A DNA stretch of 64,000 bases from Motacilla alba alba (GCF_015832195.1 NC_052027.1:2294001-2358000), one strand, 5' to 3'. Shown: positions 35,790 to 47,879, numbered from the stretch's first letter. The notes: generated from the letters alone by a model not told the origin. Program-made: numbers and translations.

Positions 35790-36189
35790 TGTATTTTCTG
35801 GGACCCCCGTCATTGGAAGGAATGATGAATCAGAAGGCTAATTTATTATTTTATGATACTAGAATATATTAAAGAATACTAAACCAAACTATGCTAAAGA
35901 ATACAGACAGGATACAGACAGAAGGCTAAAAGATACTGATGAAAACTCGTGACCCTCTCCTCAGAGTCCAGCACAGCTTGGCCCCAACTGGCCATTGAGC
36001 CAAAACAACTCACAGCAGAAACCAAGGAAACAATCACCTGTGGGTAAACAATCTCCAAACACATCCCAAAGCAGCAAAACACAGGAGAAGCAATCAGATA
36101 ATTATTGTTTTCATTTTCTCTGAGGCTTCTCAGCTTCCCAGGAGAAGAATCCTGGGCAAAGAGATTTTTCAGGAAATATGACAGTGACA
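35790..36189 (-). mobile_element. Solo LTR, passerine ERVL-type, diverged copy
   Basis: It has the same ends and order as the copies at 19420 and 39130: plus-strand start TGTATTTTCTGGGACC, 'cagaaggctaatttattatt' (AATAAA on the minus strand), 'ctgaggcttctcagcttccc' and the end 'aggaaatatgacagtgaca'. The middle differs from the other two, so it is a different or older subfamily. The flanks (CCCGT left, CTCGC right) are not a clean duplication. There is no internal retroviral sequence. Confidence 0.75.
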
Positions 36190-37228
36190 CTCGCTGGCTC
36201 CTCTGGCACAGCCGGGCCCTGGCGCTGCCCTCGATGCCTCAAGAGCCAAAATTCCCACAGCTTCCCTGCTTGTTGTCCTGCTCACACAAAAACAGGTGAT
36301 GGATTGGAGATGCTGCCCATGCTGGATTTGTGCAGAACATAAAACTTGCAGGAATTCTCACTAGCTTTTATAAATATATTTAAATACATGTGGTTGTGGC
36401 ATAATGGAAGGCAATAAAACCCCAAATCTTCTCCAGGGGAGATTCCTGCAGAAAGGCTCCTTTTGTTTTTGGCTCTTGTAAATGCAGCCCTACTGTGCTG
36501 GAGCACCCTAAGGCAAAGAGTTCAGCCAATGTGTATATATGGATTAATAGTTTGATATTTACAAATATCTTTATCAAGTAAAAATTGATAAGATTTTGTG
36601 GTGGGACAGAGATCCTGCATTCACCATACCAGTGTTGAAATTCTGAATTTTATTTTGCCATTGTAACCCAGTGAAACATTTATTTGTGCTGGTGGGAGTG
36701 CATTTATTTGAGCAGACTTTCAGTGACAAAAATGTTGCAAACACACACAAAATTATTGTTTATTTACTTCTTTATTACTTGTTTACCTATTTATAAACTT
36801 AATTGGGAAAAAAACTCCAATATATTTCTTGTGGTTTCTGCCAGCTAAAGGCTGACCCTTATTAAGGATAAATAATGATAAACACATATGAGGTTATTTT
36901 TTTCTAATGGAAATATAGACCATGAGAATAGAGAATGTAACAGAGAATAAAACAGAGACTAAAACATCCATGGAAGTGGCATTGCTTCAGGAGCAATCCC
37001 AGTGATACCTAATTCTAAAATTATCTACAATTCAGGACCTTGGAAGTGGGGGAAATGCAGTCTGGTAGGCACTAAACATATAAAATCCACTGCACTTTTA
37101 CCATCTAAAAAGCAGAATATTTATGAACCCTGGATCCAAAGTTTGATTTGAGCTTAAGCATCCTCCTCAAACCCCAATTTTCTTAGAAATTTTCAGTTCA
37201 GGATCCATTTTCAGGTGGAGCTCTTAAT

Positions 37229-37250
37229 ATTTATTTATTTATTTATTTAT
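37229..37250. repeat. (ATTT)n microsatellite
   Basis: About 5.5 perfect units. Confidence 0.9.
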
Positions 37251-37340
37251 GGTATTTCCATCTCCAAATATCAAAATAATTTCAAGCCTGGGTGTCATCC
37301 CCCTGATTTAATTGTCTTTAAGATTGAGTGTAGCTTAGAT

Positions 37341-37750
37341 TGTGTTGAGTACCACAGTTCTCATTAAAAAAATGCATAAAAGAGAAGAATAAAAAAGGTA
37401 TAAAAAGGGGTGAAAAGCCAATTTTTCATGATCCCTCCTGCCATGAACGTGGACATTTGCAGGCTTTCACTGCTGCACATTTCCAATGATTTAATAAAGA
37501 CAACTTCCCCTTTCCCTGATCCACGCAGAGCTGAATGTGGGGAGCTGAATGTCCTCGAGCTGGGAATAACCTGGGCACAGATCCATGAACTCTGCCCCTC
37601 TCCTCCTCCCAGGGTGACCCCTGGGCAGTTTGTCACCTCCACAATATCAGGAATTTCCCAGAAAACCTCAGACATTCTCCAGCTCACGGTCACCTTTTGT
37701 GAGCTCTCAATAAAGCTCTTTTCCCCCAGCTTGTGTTTAATTTAGAAACA
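37341..37750 (+). mobile_element. Possible LTR-like segment
   Basis: A TATA-like 'gtataaaaagg' (about 37398) is followed about 95 bases later by AATAAA (37493-37498), and later 'gagctctcaataaagctctt' (about 37700) carries a second AATAAA in a context typical of retroviral R/U5. I could not define termini or a target-site duplication, and I do not recognise a family, so this is a weak call. An open frame over 37410-37745 has no protein resemblance. Confidence 0.3.
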
Positions 37751-38784
37751 ATGTGTTGGGCTGAAAGCAGAAGAAGAAATAAAAAGGAAAGCAGGTTTTG
37801 ACTTAGACAAGTCCAATGTGTGGAATTGGGCTCTGGGCTACAATAGGATATAACATTTAAAATTTTCAAAAAGATGCATTTTAGTCATGTTCATCCAAAC
37901 AGAGCCACCAGAGGCTCGGACAGGAAATATTGCTCCTGGCTGGATAAAACAAAAAGATAACAGCTGTTTTTCAGAAGGGCTCTTTTTTCCCATTAAAATA
38001 TTATTTCATTTTTAGTGCCATGAATTCCAAAATGCTGTTTCTTTATCCTAATGAACATATGACTGCTAAAATTACAGAGCTCAGTTACACTTCAAGAGCA
38101 ATTCAGATTTTTAATCGAATGTATTTTCTTGGTCTGAGTTCAAGAGAGCAATGAAAATTTGAAAAAACAACAGACTGAACATTTAAAACTGATGATGCTG
38201 GATCTTGTTAACCACACATCTCTTTATAACACCTCTCCAGAACACTTTGGTTAAATGAAAAGTTTGATTTGAAAATAACTGTTCATTCTTGGGGTTTAAA
38301 TCTGAGAACTCAGAAATTCTTTCAGTTTGGTTTCTTATCTTAAAAAATCCTTCCTGCAGATTAAATATTTCAGATTTCTCCTGGTATGTGGGAAAGAAAA
38401 TATAACATTTCCCTGCTTATAATTATGAGCTACCTCTTTTAAAGGCTATTTTTCCTATATTATTTCATAAAACTGTGGACATAAAACCCATCCTGAAATA
38501 TTACAGAAGAATTTGCAACTACTTTTATTTTAGTTTGGGAAGGTTTACACCCATTTTCCTTTCCCTTTTGTTCTATGTGAGAAGCACAGCAAAGATGCAA
38601 ACTCTCCTCAAGACTCTTCTCAGATATTCCACAGAGCTGTTGGAGAATGATGGTTAACAGTTGAATTCATTTCATTTTGTAGCAGTCTGATTCCTTATTC
38701 CACATGTAGGGTTGTTTTTTTTAATAGGAACAATACACCCCTCTAACAGATTTAGGCCTGCAGGTTTCACAACAGAAAATTCAG

Positions 38785-39129
38785 GAGAGCTGGGATTGTC
38801 CAGCCTGGAGAGAAGCAGCTTTGGGGCGACCTCACTGTGGCTTTGCAGTGCCTGAAGGAGAGGACCAGAAAAATGGAGAGAGACGATTGACAAGGGATGG
38901 AGGGACAGGACAAGGGCAGGGTTAGATGGGATAATGGGAAGGGATTCTTCCCTGGCAGGGTGGGCAGGCCCTGGCACAGGTGCCCAGAGCAGCTGGGGCT
39001 GCCCCTGGATCCCTGGCAGTGCCCAAGGCCAGGCTGGACAGGGCTTGGAGCAGCCTGGGACAGTGGGAGGTGTCCCTGCCATGGAGGGGATGGAATGAGA
39101 CAATCTTTAAGGTCTCTTCCTACCCAAAC
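38785..39129 (+). mobile_element. CR1 LINE 3' tail (young), main part, interrupted by LTR
   Basis: It reads 'gattgtccagcctggagaga', 'agacgattgacaagggatgg', 'gggaagggattcttccctgg', 'gcagggtgggcaggccctgg', 'cctggatccctggcagtgcc', 'ggtgtccctgccatggaggg' and 'cttcctacccaaac'. It then breaks at 39129, where the LTR begins. The missing terminus continues at 39516. Confidence 0.93.
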
Positions 39130-39515
39130 TGTGGTCTTTGCAGGGCAGCCAGGACAAGGGAAGAGATGAGAATCTTGACCCCATGTTTCAGAAGGCTGAT
39201 TTATCATATTAGGATCTATATTATATTAAAAATTCTATATTAAAACTGTACTAAAAGAATAGAGGATTCATCAGAAGGCTGGACAGGAATAGAATGGAAT
39301 GAATAACAACATCTTGTGACTCCCAGAGAATCCGAGACCAGCTGCATCTTTGATTGGTTATTAAGTACAAACACCTCCCATGGACCAATCAAGGAAGCAC
39401 CTGTTGCATTCCACAGCAGCGGATAATAATTGTTTTTCTTTCTTTCCTGAGGCCTCTCAGCTTCTCAGGAGAAAATCATGAGCAAAGGGATTTTTCATAA
39501 AATATGTCGGTGACA
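39130..39515 (-). mobile_element. Solo LTR, passerine ERVL-type, nested in CR1
   Basis: Its termini are TG (plus 39130) and CA (39515), and on the minus strand it begins TGTCACCGACATATTTTATG. It shares long blocks with 19420-19810. CCCAAAC flanks it on both sides (39123-39129 and 39516-39522). The AATAAA of the other copies is altered to GATAAA here ('gatttatcatat'). The LTR splits a CR1 tail, so it inserted after that CR1. Confidence 0.88.
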
Positions 39516-39545
39516 CCCAAACCATTCTGGGGTTCTGTGATGATG
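39516..39545 (+). mobile_element. CR1 LINE 3' terminus, distal part
   Basis: 'cccaaaccattctggggttc' and 'tgtgatgatga' resume the CR1 terminus interrupted at 39129; the first seven bases are the duplicated target. Confidence 0.9.
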
Positions 39546-42500
39546 AAAGCCAAGGTGGCCCATCCCGAGCAGGAATTTTCCCAGCATGGTGGGACAGCCA
39601 TGCATGAACATCTGTGGAATGGTCCAGGATAAAAACAAACAATCCTGAAGCCTGGAGCCAGATGCTGACTGCTGGATGTCCTGGGAAGTGGAAAGGAATT
39701 GAGCTCTGTTGGGTGATGGTTTCTAATGGACATAAGTGCAGGTGGCTTTTGGAGGTGGCAAATGAAGAAGGACAAGTGCAGGGAACTGCTGCTGATTCTG
39801 GGGGAGGAGATCCGGGCCGAGCAATGTCAGGCAGCTGCTGCTCAGGGGATATTCGGGGAATGAAGATGAACAACGTCAGAGAAAACTCCTAAGGAAATGT
39901 AAGTCAAACAAAGATATATAATAGCAGAGGATTATTGCAGAGACTATAGAGGGGAATGAAGACAAATAAAGTCAGGCACTTGCTGAGCAGATATTAGACA
40001 AACAAAACTGAGTAGAGTGAGATAAGAAAGATCTACAGCACAAACAGTGTCTACAAAAGATTCCTTTAAGTTCAGTCAAGAGAAGAACAACAAATCCTCT
40101 TTCCCTGCAAAGAGATCTTTCTTTCCTCCCCCTCCTATTTCCTGCACAGATTTCCATTTCTCTCCTAAATCCACTAGTTTTTATAATTTTTGTTCTCCTC
40201 ACTTGCTCCATTGCCCTCAGATATTTACATATTGCCATATGTGGCCAGGAAAAGACCCATAATTTGGGACTGGATTCTTTTCCTCTACAGTAGCACCACT
40301 CGATTTAAGCCATGATGGAACAAAACCAGAAGGATGTGATTGAGGATGAAATTTGGCACAACTTGCTTTGGACAGAAGTAATGAACAACAGGAGATACAT
40401 GAAGGACAAGAAATGCCAAGTAATGATATCTGCTGGGAGGAAAATGAGGGAAGCTAATTGCTATAATTACAGAAGACTCCAAAACTGGAATTGTGTGACC
40501 CAGCTCTGAGACTGGATTCACAATCCCTTCTGATTACTGATCTGCTTGTGAGAAAATTGTGGGTTTTCAGGGAAAAAAAAGGAATTCTGGTGTTCTTGAG
40601 GAAAAAAAAAAAGTAGTCATTCGTTGTTGTCAGGTCCTCTGCACTGCCATTTTTTAAAGATTACTCTAAAAGCTGGCACAACCACGCCTCCAAAGAGAGA
40701 GAGAAGCAAAGCTTCAATTGTGGCTCAATTAAAAGGAACCATCCCCTAGACAAGGCTGACTTTGAGTTTCTCATTGTTACACCACTTATCTCTTGAGGAC
40801 TTTTCCCTTTCTTCCTCACGAGGGCTGAAGCCTATGCAAGATGAACTTTTGAACTTCTGTTTCATAAAAAATAAAAAGCTTAAGATATTCTCAGCTTCAC
40901 TACAGGGAAGACAAGATATTTGTCTCTGTGCAACATGACCTACCCCGAGTGAGATTTCACAATGTTTCTGCTGTGAACAAAGGACAGAAAGTAAAAGAAA
41001 GTGAGACAGCTTCAGGAATCAGTGAGGTTGAAATAAGATGGATGAAAATTGATTAAAAACAAAATGTATTTTTGAGTTGCTTTCAATATAAACATCAATA
41101 AAAAAGAGTTTGCAGTTGGAGCCCCAAAGATTATTCTGTCCATTTTCTCATCTTCGTGTCCTGCTGAATTGTATGAAACAAAATAAAACTCAATTCCCCC
41201 AACCCAATGGCATCAAAATTTGACCTTCAGAGAGACTGGAGATGCAGTTAATGTTTAGAAAAATGGTTAACTGTGCATAGATAAGAAATACTTCAATGTG
41301 TGAAAGCGAACACCGAGGGATCTGCTGTCACCAAACTCCAACTACCAACCCCAGGAGAGAAACCTCCCCAGGAGAAAGCACTTCCACTGCCAGGAAAAGC
41401 TGCTGCACTCCCTCACTGCAGCTGTTATCACCTCTGCACAAGTTTATCATGAGACTAAACTCCACATAATTGTAGCTGTTATTATGGAGAGGGGGAAAGC
41501 ATTTGTTGGGAAGAGAATGGATGCATTGAGACAGAACTGAGCATCAGTTTGAGGCAGACAAGCCTTTATTCTTGGGTTTTAAAGCAAGCTCTCCAGCTAA
41601 GTGGTAAATTGTAAGTCACCACATCAAGCAACTGCAAGGAAACATAATTATATTTATTCAGGCAAATATGACGTGCCCACATTAGTTTTTCTCTACTGTT
41701 GCTGCTAAAAAGGCATCTCAATGTGAGGGCCCAGTGGTTACTGAGCAGCACTCAAAGACACATTTAATAAAATACATAAAATTAGATAGGAGCACACAAG
41801 AGCTTTGCAGATTTTTAGGTGCAGGGATTCTTGATGAAATGCTGTGGCTCACTGCTCCTCAAGGGTGATTTTCATGTGGGATCAAATAAATGCTGCTCAC
41901 TACCAATGAAGCTTTGGACACACACAGCATTGCAGTGTGTGAAAAAAAATTGTTTGGGTTTCCAATTTTTTAAAATAAATATTGTCCCTCCTTAAAGAGA
42001 AACAATGAACCCCCTTCTCTCACTGGTGTTTCCCTTAGAAACGTATTGCTTTTTCTAAACAATTTTTCTAACTCTCCCCTCTCTGCCCGTCAAACTGCAG
42101 TGCTTTGTTCACGGTTTGTTTGATTATCTCACTCAGGATGAGCTTCCATGCCCACTCAGAAAAGGAAGGAAGGATTTGCTGGTGTTAATTAAAGTGTACT
42201 GAAGGTAGAAACAGTATCTGCCTGGTGAGGAAGACTGCAGGCACACACTTTGTCCAGCAGATGCAAGAGAATGGCCTAATTAACTCATCAATAGGCTCTT
42301 TCCAAACGTCCTTTCAAGAGTAAATTTTACCTCGGAGCCTTCTCCTGTGTCTCGTGTATCCCTCAAACACCAATATTGAAAGATTATGGAACTGCTGCAA
42401 AGTTCTTTGATATTTGCTCCCCTTCCTCCCAAATCTCTCTTTGCTCAAGGTTTACTCACAGGCAGGAGTCAGGTCAGGCTCAGGGAGTGAATCCATGGAG

Positions 42501-43876
42501 CAGCTCCTCAGGTCCATAACAGCTTTGGCTCTGCAGGGCTCTGCTCCGGAGGCTACAAACCCAGCGACCTCGTTCTCCAGCTTGGGTGTCCCTAGCTGTG
42601 AACCTGGAGCTGTACTCCCATGAATAAGTGCCTGGATGAGACTCCTCAGGACTGTTTGTCCATCACAAATACAAAAGAATCTACATTTGATTTTAGTAGG
42701 TGCCAAATCACATTGAGTTTCCCAAAAAGTCTCAAAATATGGAGCCTGTGTCTTGACATCAATTAAACCAGAAAAAGAGGAAATACTGTTTCACCAAAGT
42801 TTCATACAAGTTTCTTTTGCAAACAATGCCAATTTTCCTTCAAAACGTTGCTGGTGAAGTTTTCCTGAAGCTGTGTGTTGAGAAAAACCCAAGACAACTG
42901 ATTACTTTTAATGGAGTTTTTATTTTCCCAAACAGAAGTTTACAGACAGGTCTCCAATCAATGTCTCTGGTACCAAATGCTTCTCTGAGGGACTTGAGGG
43001 GTCTGCAGATCTCTGTTAAATTCCATTTCATGTTCAGCTGGGAATATCCTGGTCCATCTGCTGTCCATAAAGGATAACTCTCTGATCCATTACCATGGAC
43101 TTCCCTGCACCTGGGGAAGAGGGAGCACTTTTCAGTTCTTTGTATTCCATCCACGCTAAAACGATTACATTCATATGTCCCAAAGGAAAGAGAGGATGAA
43201 GAGTAGTTGTAGCCACTTTTCCTCACCCCTTGTTAACAGTGGTACCTGATTAATAGATGATGAGACAGCATCATTTGAATATTTTTATTCAAACCGGTTG
43301 AATTTGGGAGTGATTTGTTTTCTCTTACTGAACACAAGGTTTTGTACCTACAGACCTGTCTGTCACTGAAGGATATTTGATAAAAATCTCCCGCTGTCTT
43401 GTCCATGCTCTAATCCCTCTTCCCAGGCTGTGCTATGCTGGCAGCTCCCTCTTCCCACTTCATTATTTGCCTTGTGTTTCATTGTTTACTCCTGGTTATC
43501 TTCTGGTTTATATTTCTTAGCAAGTCCTTTAGAGATTTCCACAAGTAGAGGATAAGACCTTGAGAATTTACTTTTGTCTGTTTAGATGTAATTGTGAGTT
43601 ATTGTTAAACTCCTCCATAGGTTCTGTACATGTATTGTGCAGGCAGAGCAAACAGAGCTGTCCTTGTCTCCCTCCCTTTATGTGACATTTAACTGCTGCT
43701 AAATCAACTGGCATTAAAATGACTCCGTGGAATGTGCAGAGGTTTAAATGAACCAATGAACACATCATGCACTTGATTATCTGAAAACAAGTAAGGAAAT
43801 TTGAAATGATTTTATTTGGAAAGGTATCTAGAGGTCAAGGATACTCCAAGATCTGAAGGGCTGAATGTGGGAGAGG
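39546..43876. other. Long unannotated stretch
   Basis: No gene or mobile element recognised in 4.3 kb. It is AT-rich and relatively free of CR1. A-runs occur near 40572 and 40601. The minus-strand open frame at 42840-43226 has no recognisable protein similarity. Confidence 0.4.
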
Positions 43877-44051
43877 TTTTTTGTTTTGGTTTTTTTGGGG
43901 TTTTTTGTTGTTTTTTTTTTGTTTGTTTGTGGTTTTTTTTCTGCATTTTTAAAAATTTGTTTGTTTGGTTTTGGGGTTTTTTTTTGTTTTGTTTGGTTTG
44001 GTTTTGGTTTGTTTTTGTTTTTGTTTTTTGGTGTTTTTTGGTTTTTTTTAC
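43877..44051. repeat. T/G-only low-complexity tract
   Basis: About 175 bases built from T-runs of 3-10 separated by one to four Gs, with a single non-T/G patch (CTGCATTTTTAAAAA) in the middle. It opens artefact frames on both strands (Phe/Val/Gly-rich and Lys/Gln/Asn-rich). Confidence 0.93.
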
Positions 44052-44699
44052 TTTCGTGGAGAAATTCAATTAAAACAAAGAGGTCTTTGTCATTTTAAGT
44101 GCTGTGATTCAATGCATTTCCTCGGTGCAATGTGGAAATGAGAGGAGTGGAGGAGCCTGCTCCTGCTCTTTGTCCAGCCCGGGCTGTGAACGAGCTCAGT
44201 TCAGCACATCCAAATCTCCGTGAAGGGTGAGCAATCCTTGTGACAGCGCCGCTCCTCCCTGCTGAGCTGGAAATCAAAAACTGGTGGCCAAGAAGCCCGG
44301 GGAGCGCTTCTTGCACTGCTCCTCAGGGTCTCCAGGCAATTTTGAGGGAAGCATCCTTGGCTGGGTTTGGAGGTGGAAGGGCAGAGGATGGGAGGAGCTG
44401 TTGGCAGCTCCTGTGCAAAGCGCGGATGCTCCACACCTTGCTGGGCAGTGCAGGGGTCACTGGAAGAAGATGGATGTCCCCAGGCACTGCATTTTACTCA
44501 GCTTTTCTGAAATGAAGGATTTCCAAACGGTTCAGAAAGAAATTTTTGGGTTGTTTCAAATCTCTGCGCAAAAGCAACGAGGGAACCAAAACCTGGGAAT
44601 ATTTTTTGTGGTTTTGGGAAACACTGAACAAAACAGGCTCTGAAACATATCTTCAGATCCTCAAAAAGAGGAAAAGCAACTTACTACCAGAGGGCAGAT
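44052..44699. other. Unannotated stretch
   Basis: No gene or repeat recognised. GC content rises at 44140-44470 with several CpGs but below island level. Confidence 0.4.
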
Positions 44700-44889
44700 G
44701 GTGACAGGAGAAGGGGGAAGTGTTTAAAACTAGAACAGGAGAGATTTAGAGAAAAAATTCCTCCCCGTGAGGGTGGGCAGCCCTGGCACAGGGTGCCCAG
44801 AGCAGCTGGGGCTGCCCCTGGATCCCTGGCAGTGCCCAAGGCCAGGCTGGACATTGGGGCTGGGAGCAGCCTGGGACAGTGGGAGGTGT
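44700..44889 (+). mobile_element. CR1 LINE fragment lacking its 3' end
   Basis: It reads 'gaaaaaattcctccccgtga', 'gggtgggcagccctggcaca', 'gggtgcccagagcagctggg', 'cctggatccctggcagtgcc' and 'ggagcagcctgggacagtgg', then stops at GGGAGGTGT (44889) where TCCCTGCC should follow. Loss of the 3' end is atypical for CR1 and implies a later deletion or rearrangement. Confidence 0.88.
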
Positions 44890-46689
44890 GAAGGGCTAAA
44901 TTTGGCATTTGCCACCGAAACAAAATTCTTGCAGAATGCAGACCTTGTTGGAAGACGTTTCAAAGGCACCAGGAGTTCTTTAGAGGGTGAATTTAGACTT
45001 TACAGTATTGAGCTCCTAATGAGTTTGATTTTCCTATGAGCAAGTAGTAATGAAAAACAAATGTCTCAGTCCTTTTCACCCAGAAACAAAATCTCGTTGC
45101 TTTAAAACATTCTTCTTCAAGGGAGACAGAAAAACGATGAAATTAAGACAGTATTGTCAGTAAGTTCAAGTGGTGAATTGTGAAAATTAGGGAAAAAATT
45201 ATCTGCACTGAATCATTTACAGTGCATAGACTATGTGGGTGTTGGTTTATTTTGTAAGATCCATTAATTAAGCAGTTGCAATTAATGAAACAATTGAAAA
45301 ACCCACTTCTCTGACATGTGGGTCATAAAGAACAGAAGTACTAAATAACACATTATTTATTGGTAATTGTTCTTTGGGGTTAGCTTTTCATATTCAAAGG
45401 TTTCCTTGGAGGCAGCTCCATCTTGAAGCATTTCTTGTTTGCTGCCTTCTCAGAAATGAGCATCATTTCTGGTTAAAAACCAAAGTTCAGTGTCCATCAA
45501 TATTTGTTTGAAGGCTGTGGCTTCATTCTGAATTATGTCCTTGAAGTGTAAAACCAGCTATCCATTAATTAATTAAATTTACTCACAGTTCTCCACTTTT
45601 CCACACTCTACTTAATTACCTTCCTGTGCATTGAAAGAGGAATATTTTGCAGTTTGGAGCTCAAAGGATTTTGGATATGAATTGAAAGCCTTTAGCCACA
45701 GCTGAACGTCACTAACCAAGAAATTTGCCATTTAATAAGTTACTAATACAGTGAAAACATTTTGTTTCCTTTTTCCCCCATTTATTCCATATTTGATGTA
45801 GATAAATTTTGCTTCCATGTTTATTTCATGCCACACCAGTGTTTGCTTTCTTTGCTTTCCTGAAATACCTTTAGTCCAATTTGATTAGAACCAATACAAC
45901 TTTTTTTTTCCTGCAAACAGACATTTATTAAATGCCAAAAATTGGATGATTAATGAAGAAATAATAGTGGGATTCAAAGCAAACCCTCCTAACCTTTGCA
46001 GCCCTTTACAATGGGATATTGAAATGAGTTTTTTAAAAAGACCTTGATAAAAACCTTTCATGAACAAACAATTCAGATCATATTTGTTGGCAGAAGAATT
46101 TGAGAAGCAGAAAACTGAATGGGCCATCTCTGATTCCTCACCCAGTTTTCATAAAATGTTCAATTCACTCAAACAACCAAAGAAAAATTAATTCTGTTCT
46201 CATGTTGGTTGCATGAAAACCTGTAAGATCTTTTCCTTTTCAGCTCCTTGGAGCTGCAAATCTCCTGAATTCCTACGTTCTACCTTTTCTTTTTACAATC
46301 CCTCAGCCAACCAGGTTTTGATTTCCAATGTGAGCCAACAGCTTTTATTCAGATCAGCTCTGTAGCTCAAAAATGGAACTGAAAAATCTCACCAAGGGGG
46401 GAAAAATACTACAGAGGGAAAAATAAAAGGACCAAAGAGCAACAACTCCGTGGCAGAGTGGTCGCCCTGCAAAGCTCGGTTTTAGTGGCTCTGAGAGCCT
46501 CCAACACCTCCATGGAGGATGGGTGAGATTTGATCCATCTGGAGATCAGCTCATCATCTGACCAAGCTTTGAAAACGTCCATCAGGAGTCAAAACTGCAG
46601 CTCAGGGAAAGGAGCAGCTCAGCGAGGGCAATTAGACAGCGAGCCAATTTGGTAATGGCAGCGTCGCTAATTCGGTGAGGAAGTTGGCC
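44890..46689. other. Unannotated AT-rich stretch
   Basis: No gene or mobile element recognised. 45340-45760 is repeat-free with TTAATTAATTAA (about 45565) and other TAAT cores, so it may be conserved non-coding DNA. A T-run is at 45901-45910. Confidence 0.4.
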
Positions 46690-46745
46690 CATGGCAGGGG
46701 CTTGGAAGGAGATGATCCTCAAGGTCCCTTCCAACCCAACCCAGC
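46690..46745 (+). mobile_element. CR1 LINE 3' end fragment
   Basis: 'catggcaggggcttggaagg', 'agatgatcctcaaggtccct' and 'tccaacccaaccc' match the CR1 terminus. Only about 55 bases are recognisable. Confidence 0.75.
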
Positions 46746-46996
46746 CCTTTCTGGGGGTGACAACGCCCAGAATCTCGATGTTATCAGATAAATCCCCACT
46801 TTGGGAGACAAAGAGGTGCTGAGTGTGTCAGTGATGCCTCCAGAAGGGCCCTTTGGTGGTGCCTTAGGATTTCAGCTTTTCTATTTTCCATCTGTCTGTA
46901 ACCCTGCAGTTCTTTAGTGTGTGACTCCAAACCCCACACACAGTGGGAGCTGCTGCTTTCCCATTGGGGGCAGACACAGCAATTCCTCTCCAGGCC

Positions 46997-47291
46997 TGGC
47001 AATCAAGGACACCTCACTGCCTCAGGCCCCAGGGATGGGAACAAAAGGGAGCTGGGGCAGCAAACTGGGGCTCAATGACTTCATTAGCTGAAGCTGGAAT
47101 TGGCAGATGAACCCCCAAGATGCAAATGGACCAAACTGATCAAAGTGTGCAAACCCTGACCCATCAGCCATTTTTGGGTGTAGCCCCTGGGGCTGCCCTA
47201 AAAGTACCTGAATGCCGTTCAATAAATAAACAGCTTTTTATTCCCTTAATTCAGTCTGGCCTCTGTTTTTAGGTAGCCCCAAAAGGCATCA
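46997..47291 (+). mobile_element. Solo LTR, passerine ERV type
   Basis: It starts TGGCAATCAAGGACACC and ends 'ggtagccccaaaaggcatca'. It carries AATAAATAAA at 47221-47230 as the polyadenylation signal, about 70 bases from the 3' edge, and a T-rich U5 ('cagctttttattcccttaat', 'tcagtctggcctctgttttt'). This order matches a passerine LTR I remember, but the family name is not certain. It is about 295 bp, and no target-site duplication or internal region is visible. Confidence 0.7.
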
Positions 47292-47587
47292 GGAACAGTG
47301 GAATTAACTGAAGAGAATACAAATTATCCCACGGATTTATTCCTCACACTGACACAATAAACAAATATTGATGGTTTCCCGTGGTGTAATACATCCTTAT
47401 TCACTGCTTCACAACTCACTTGGAGCTTCATCATTTTCTCTTCGCTGCCTCTAAATGGCTGATTTATCCCATACTTCGGGAAATATTAGTCTGTTTACAG
47501 TGCTCAGATAGCAAACAGATTGTGCATCATTGAAGTAACAACGTGGAGACTTGCCATGGTTGATTGTTGTGCTCTTCACCTTGCTTT

Positions 47588-47605
47588 TATTTTTTTTTTT
47601 TTTTC
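47588..47605. repeat. Poly-T run
   Basis: A homopolymer of about 17 T with C/T-rich continuation. Confidence 0.85.
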
Positions 47606-47879
47606 TTCTTTTCATGCATCGGGGTTTTAGAGAAGAGAGGCAAACTGCATCCACTCTGTAGTGAAGGGAAACTGGATTACAGGTTTTTGTAAAGACTTTT
47701 GGATCCCTCCAGCACCTTAGGATGGCTCCTGCCTTTGGAAAAAATGTGATTTGGTTGGTGCAGGACTCAGGAGAAGAGCACAGGTCGGCAAAGCAGAGGA
47801 AAAATGCTGAGCCCCAAGGTGTAAACTGAACTGACATCATGTGGCAGAGGGTAAAACGGAGCTGCAGGTTCGAATGAAT

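Larger units (their letters stand above)
36190..38784. other. Long unannotated AT-rich stretch
   Basis: No gene was recognised. It holds an (ATTT)n run at 37229-37250 and a possible LTR-like segment at about 37341-37750. Confidence 0.4.

Noticed and set aside
19420..39515. LTRs at 19420 and 39130 as the two ends of one provirus
   Set aside because: The 19 kb between them holds no retroviral genes, contains unrelated CR1 copies, and each LTR has its own context; the second has its own flanking duplication.
39857..39976. Two similar 'ggggaatgaaga...gtcag' words about 95 bases apart
   Set aside because: Similarity is limited to short words with different flanks, too weak to call a duplication.
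43812..44098. Paired open frames rich in Phe/Val and in Lys/Gln/Asn
   Set aside because: Both are translations of the T/G low-complexity tract.
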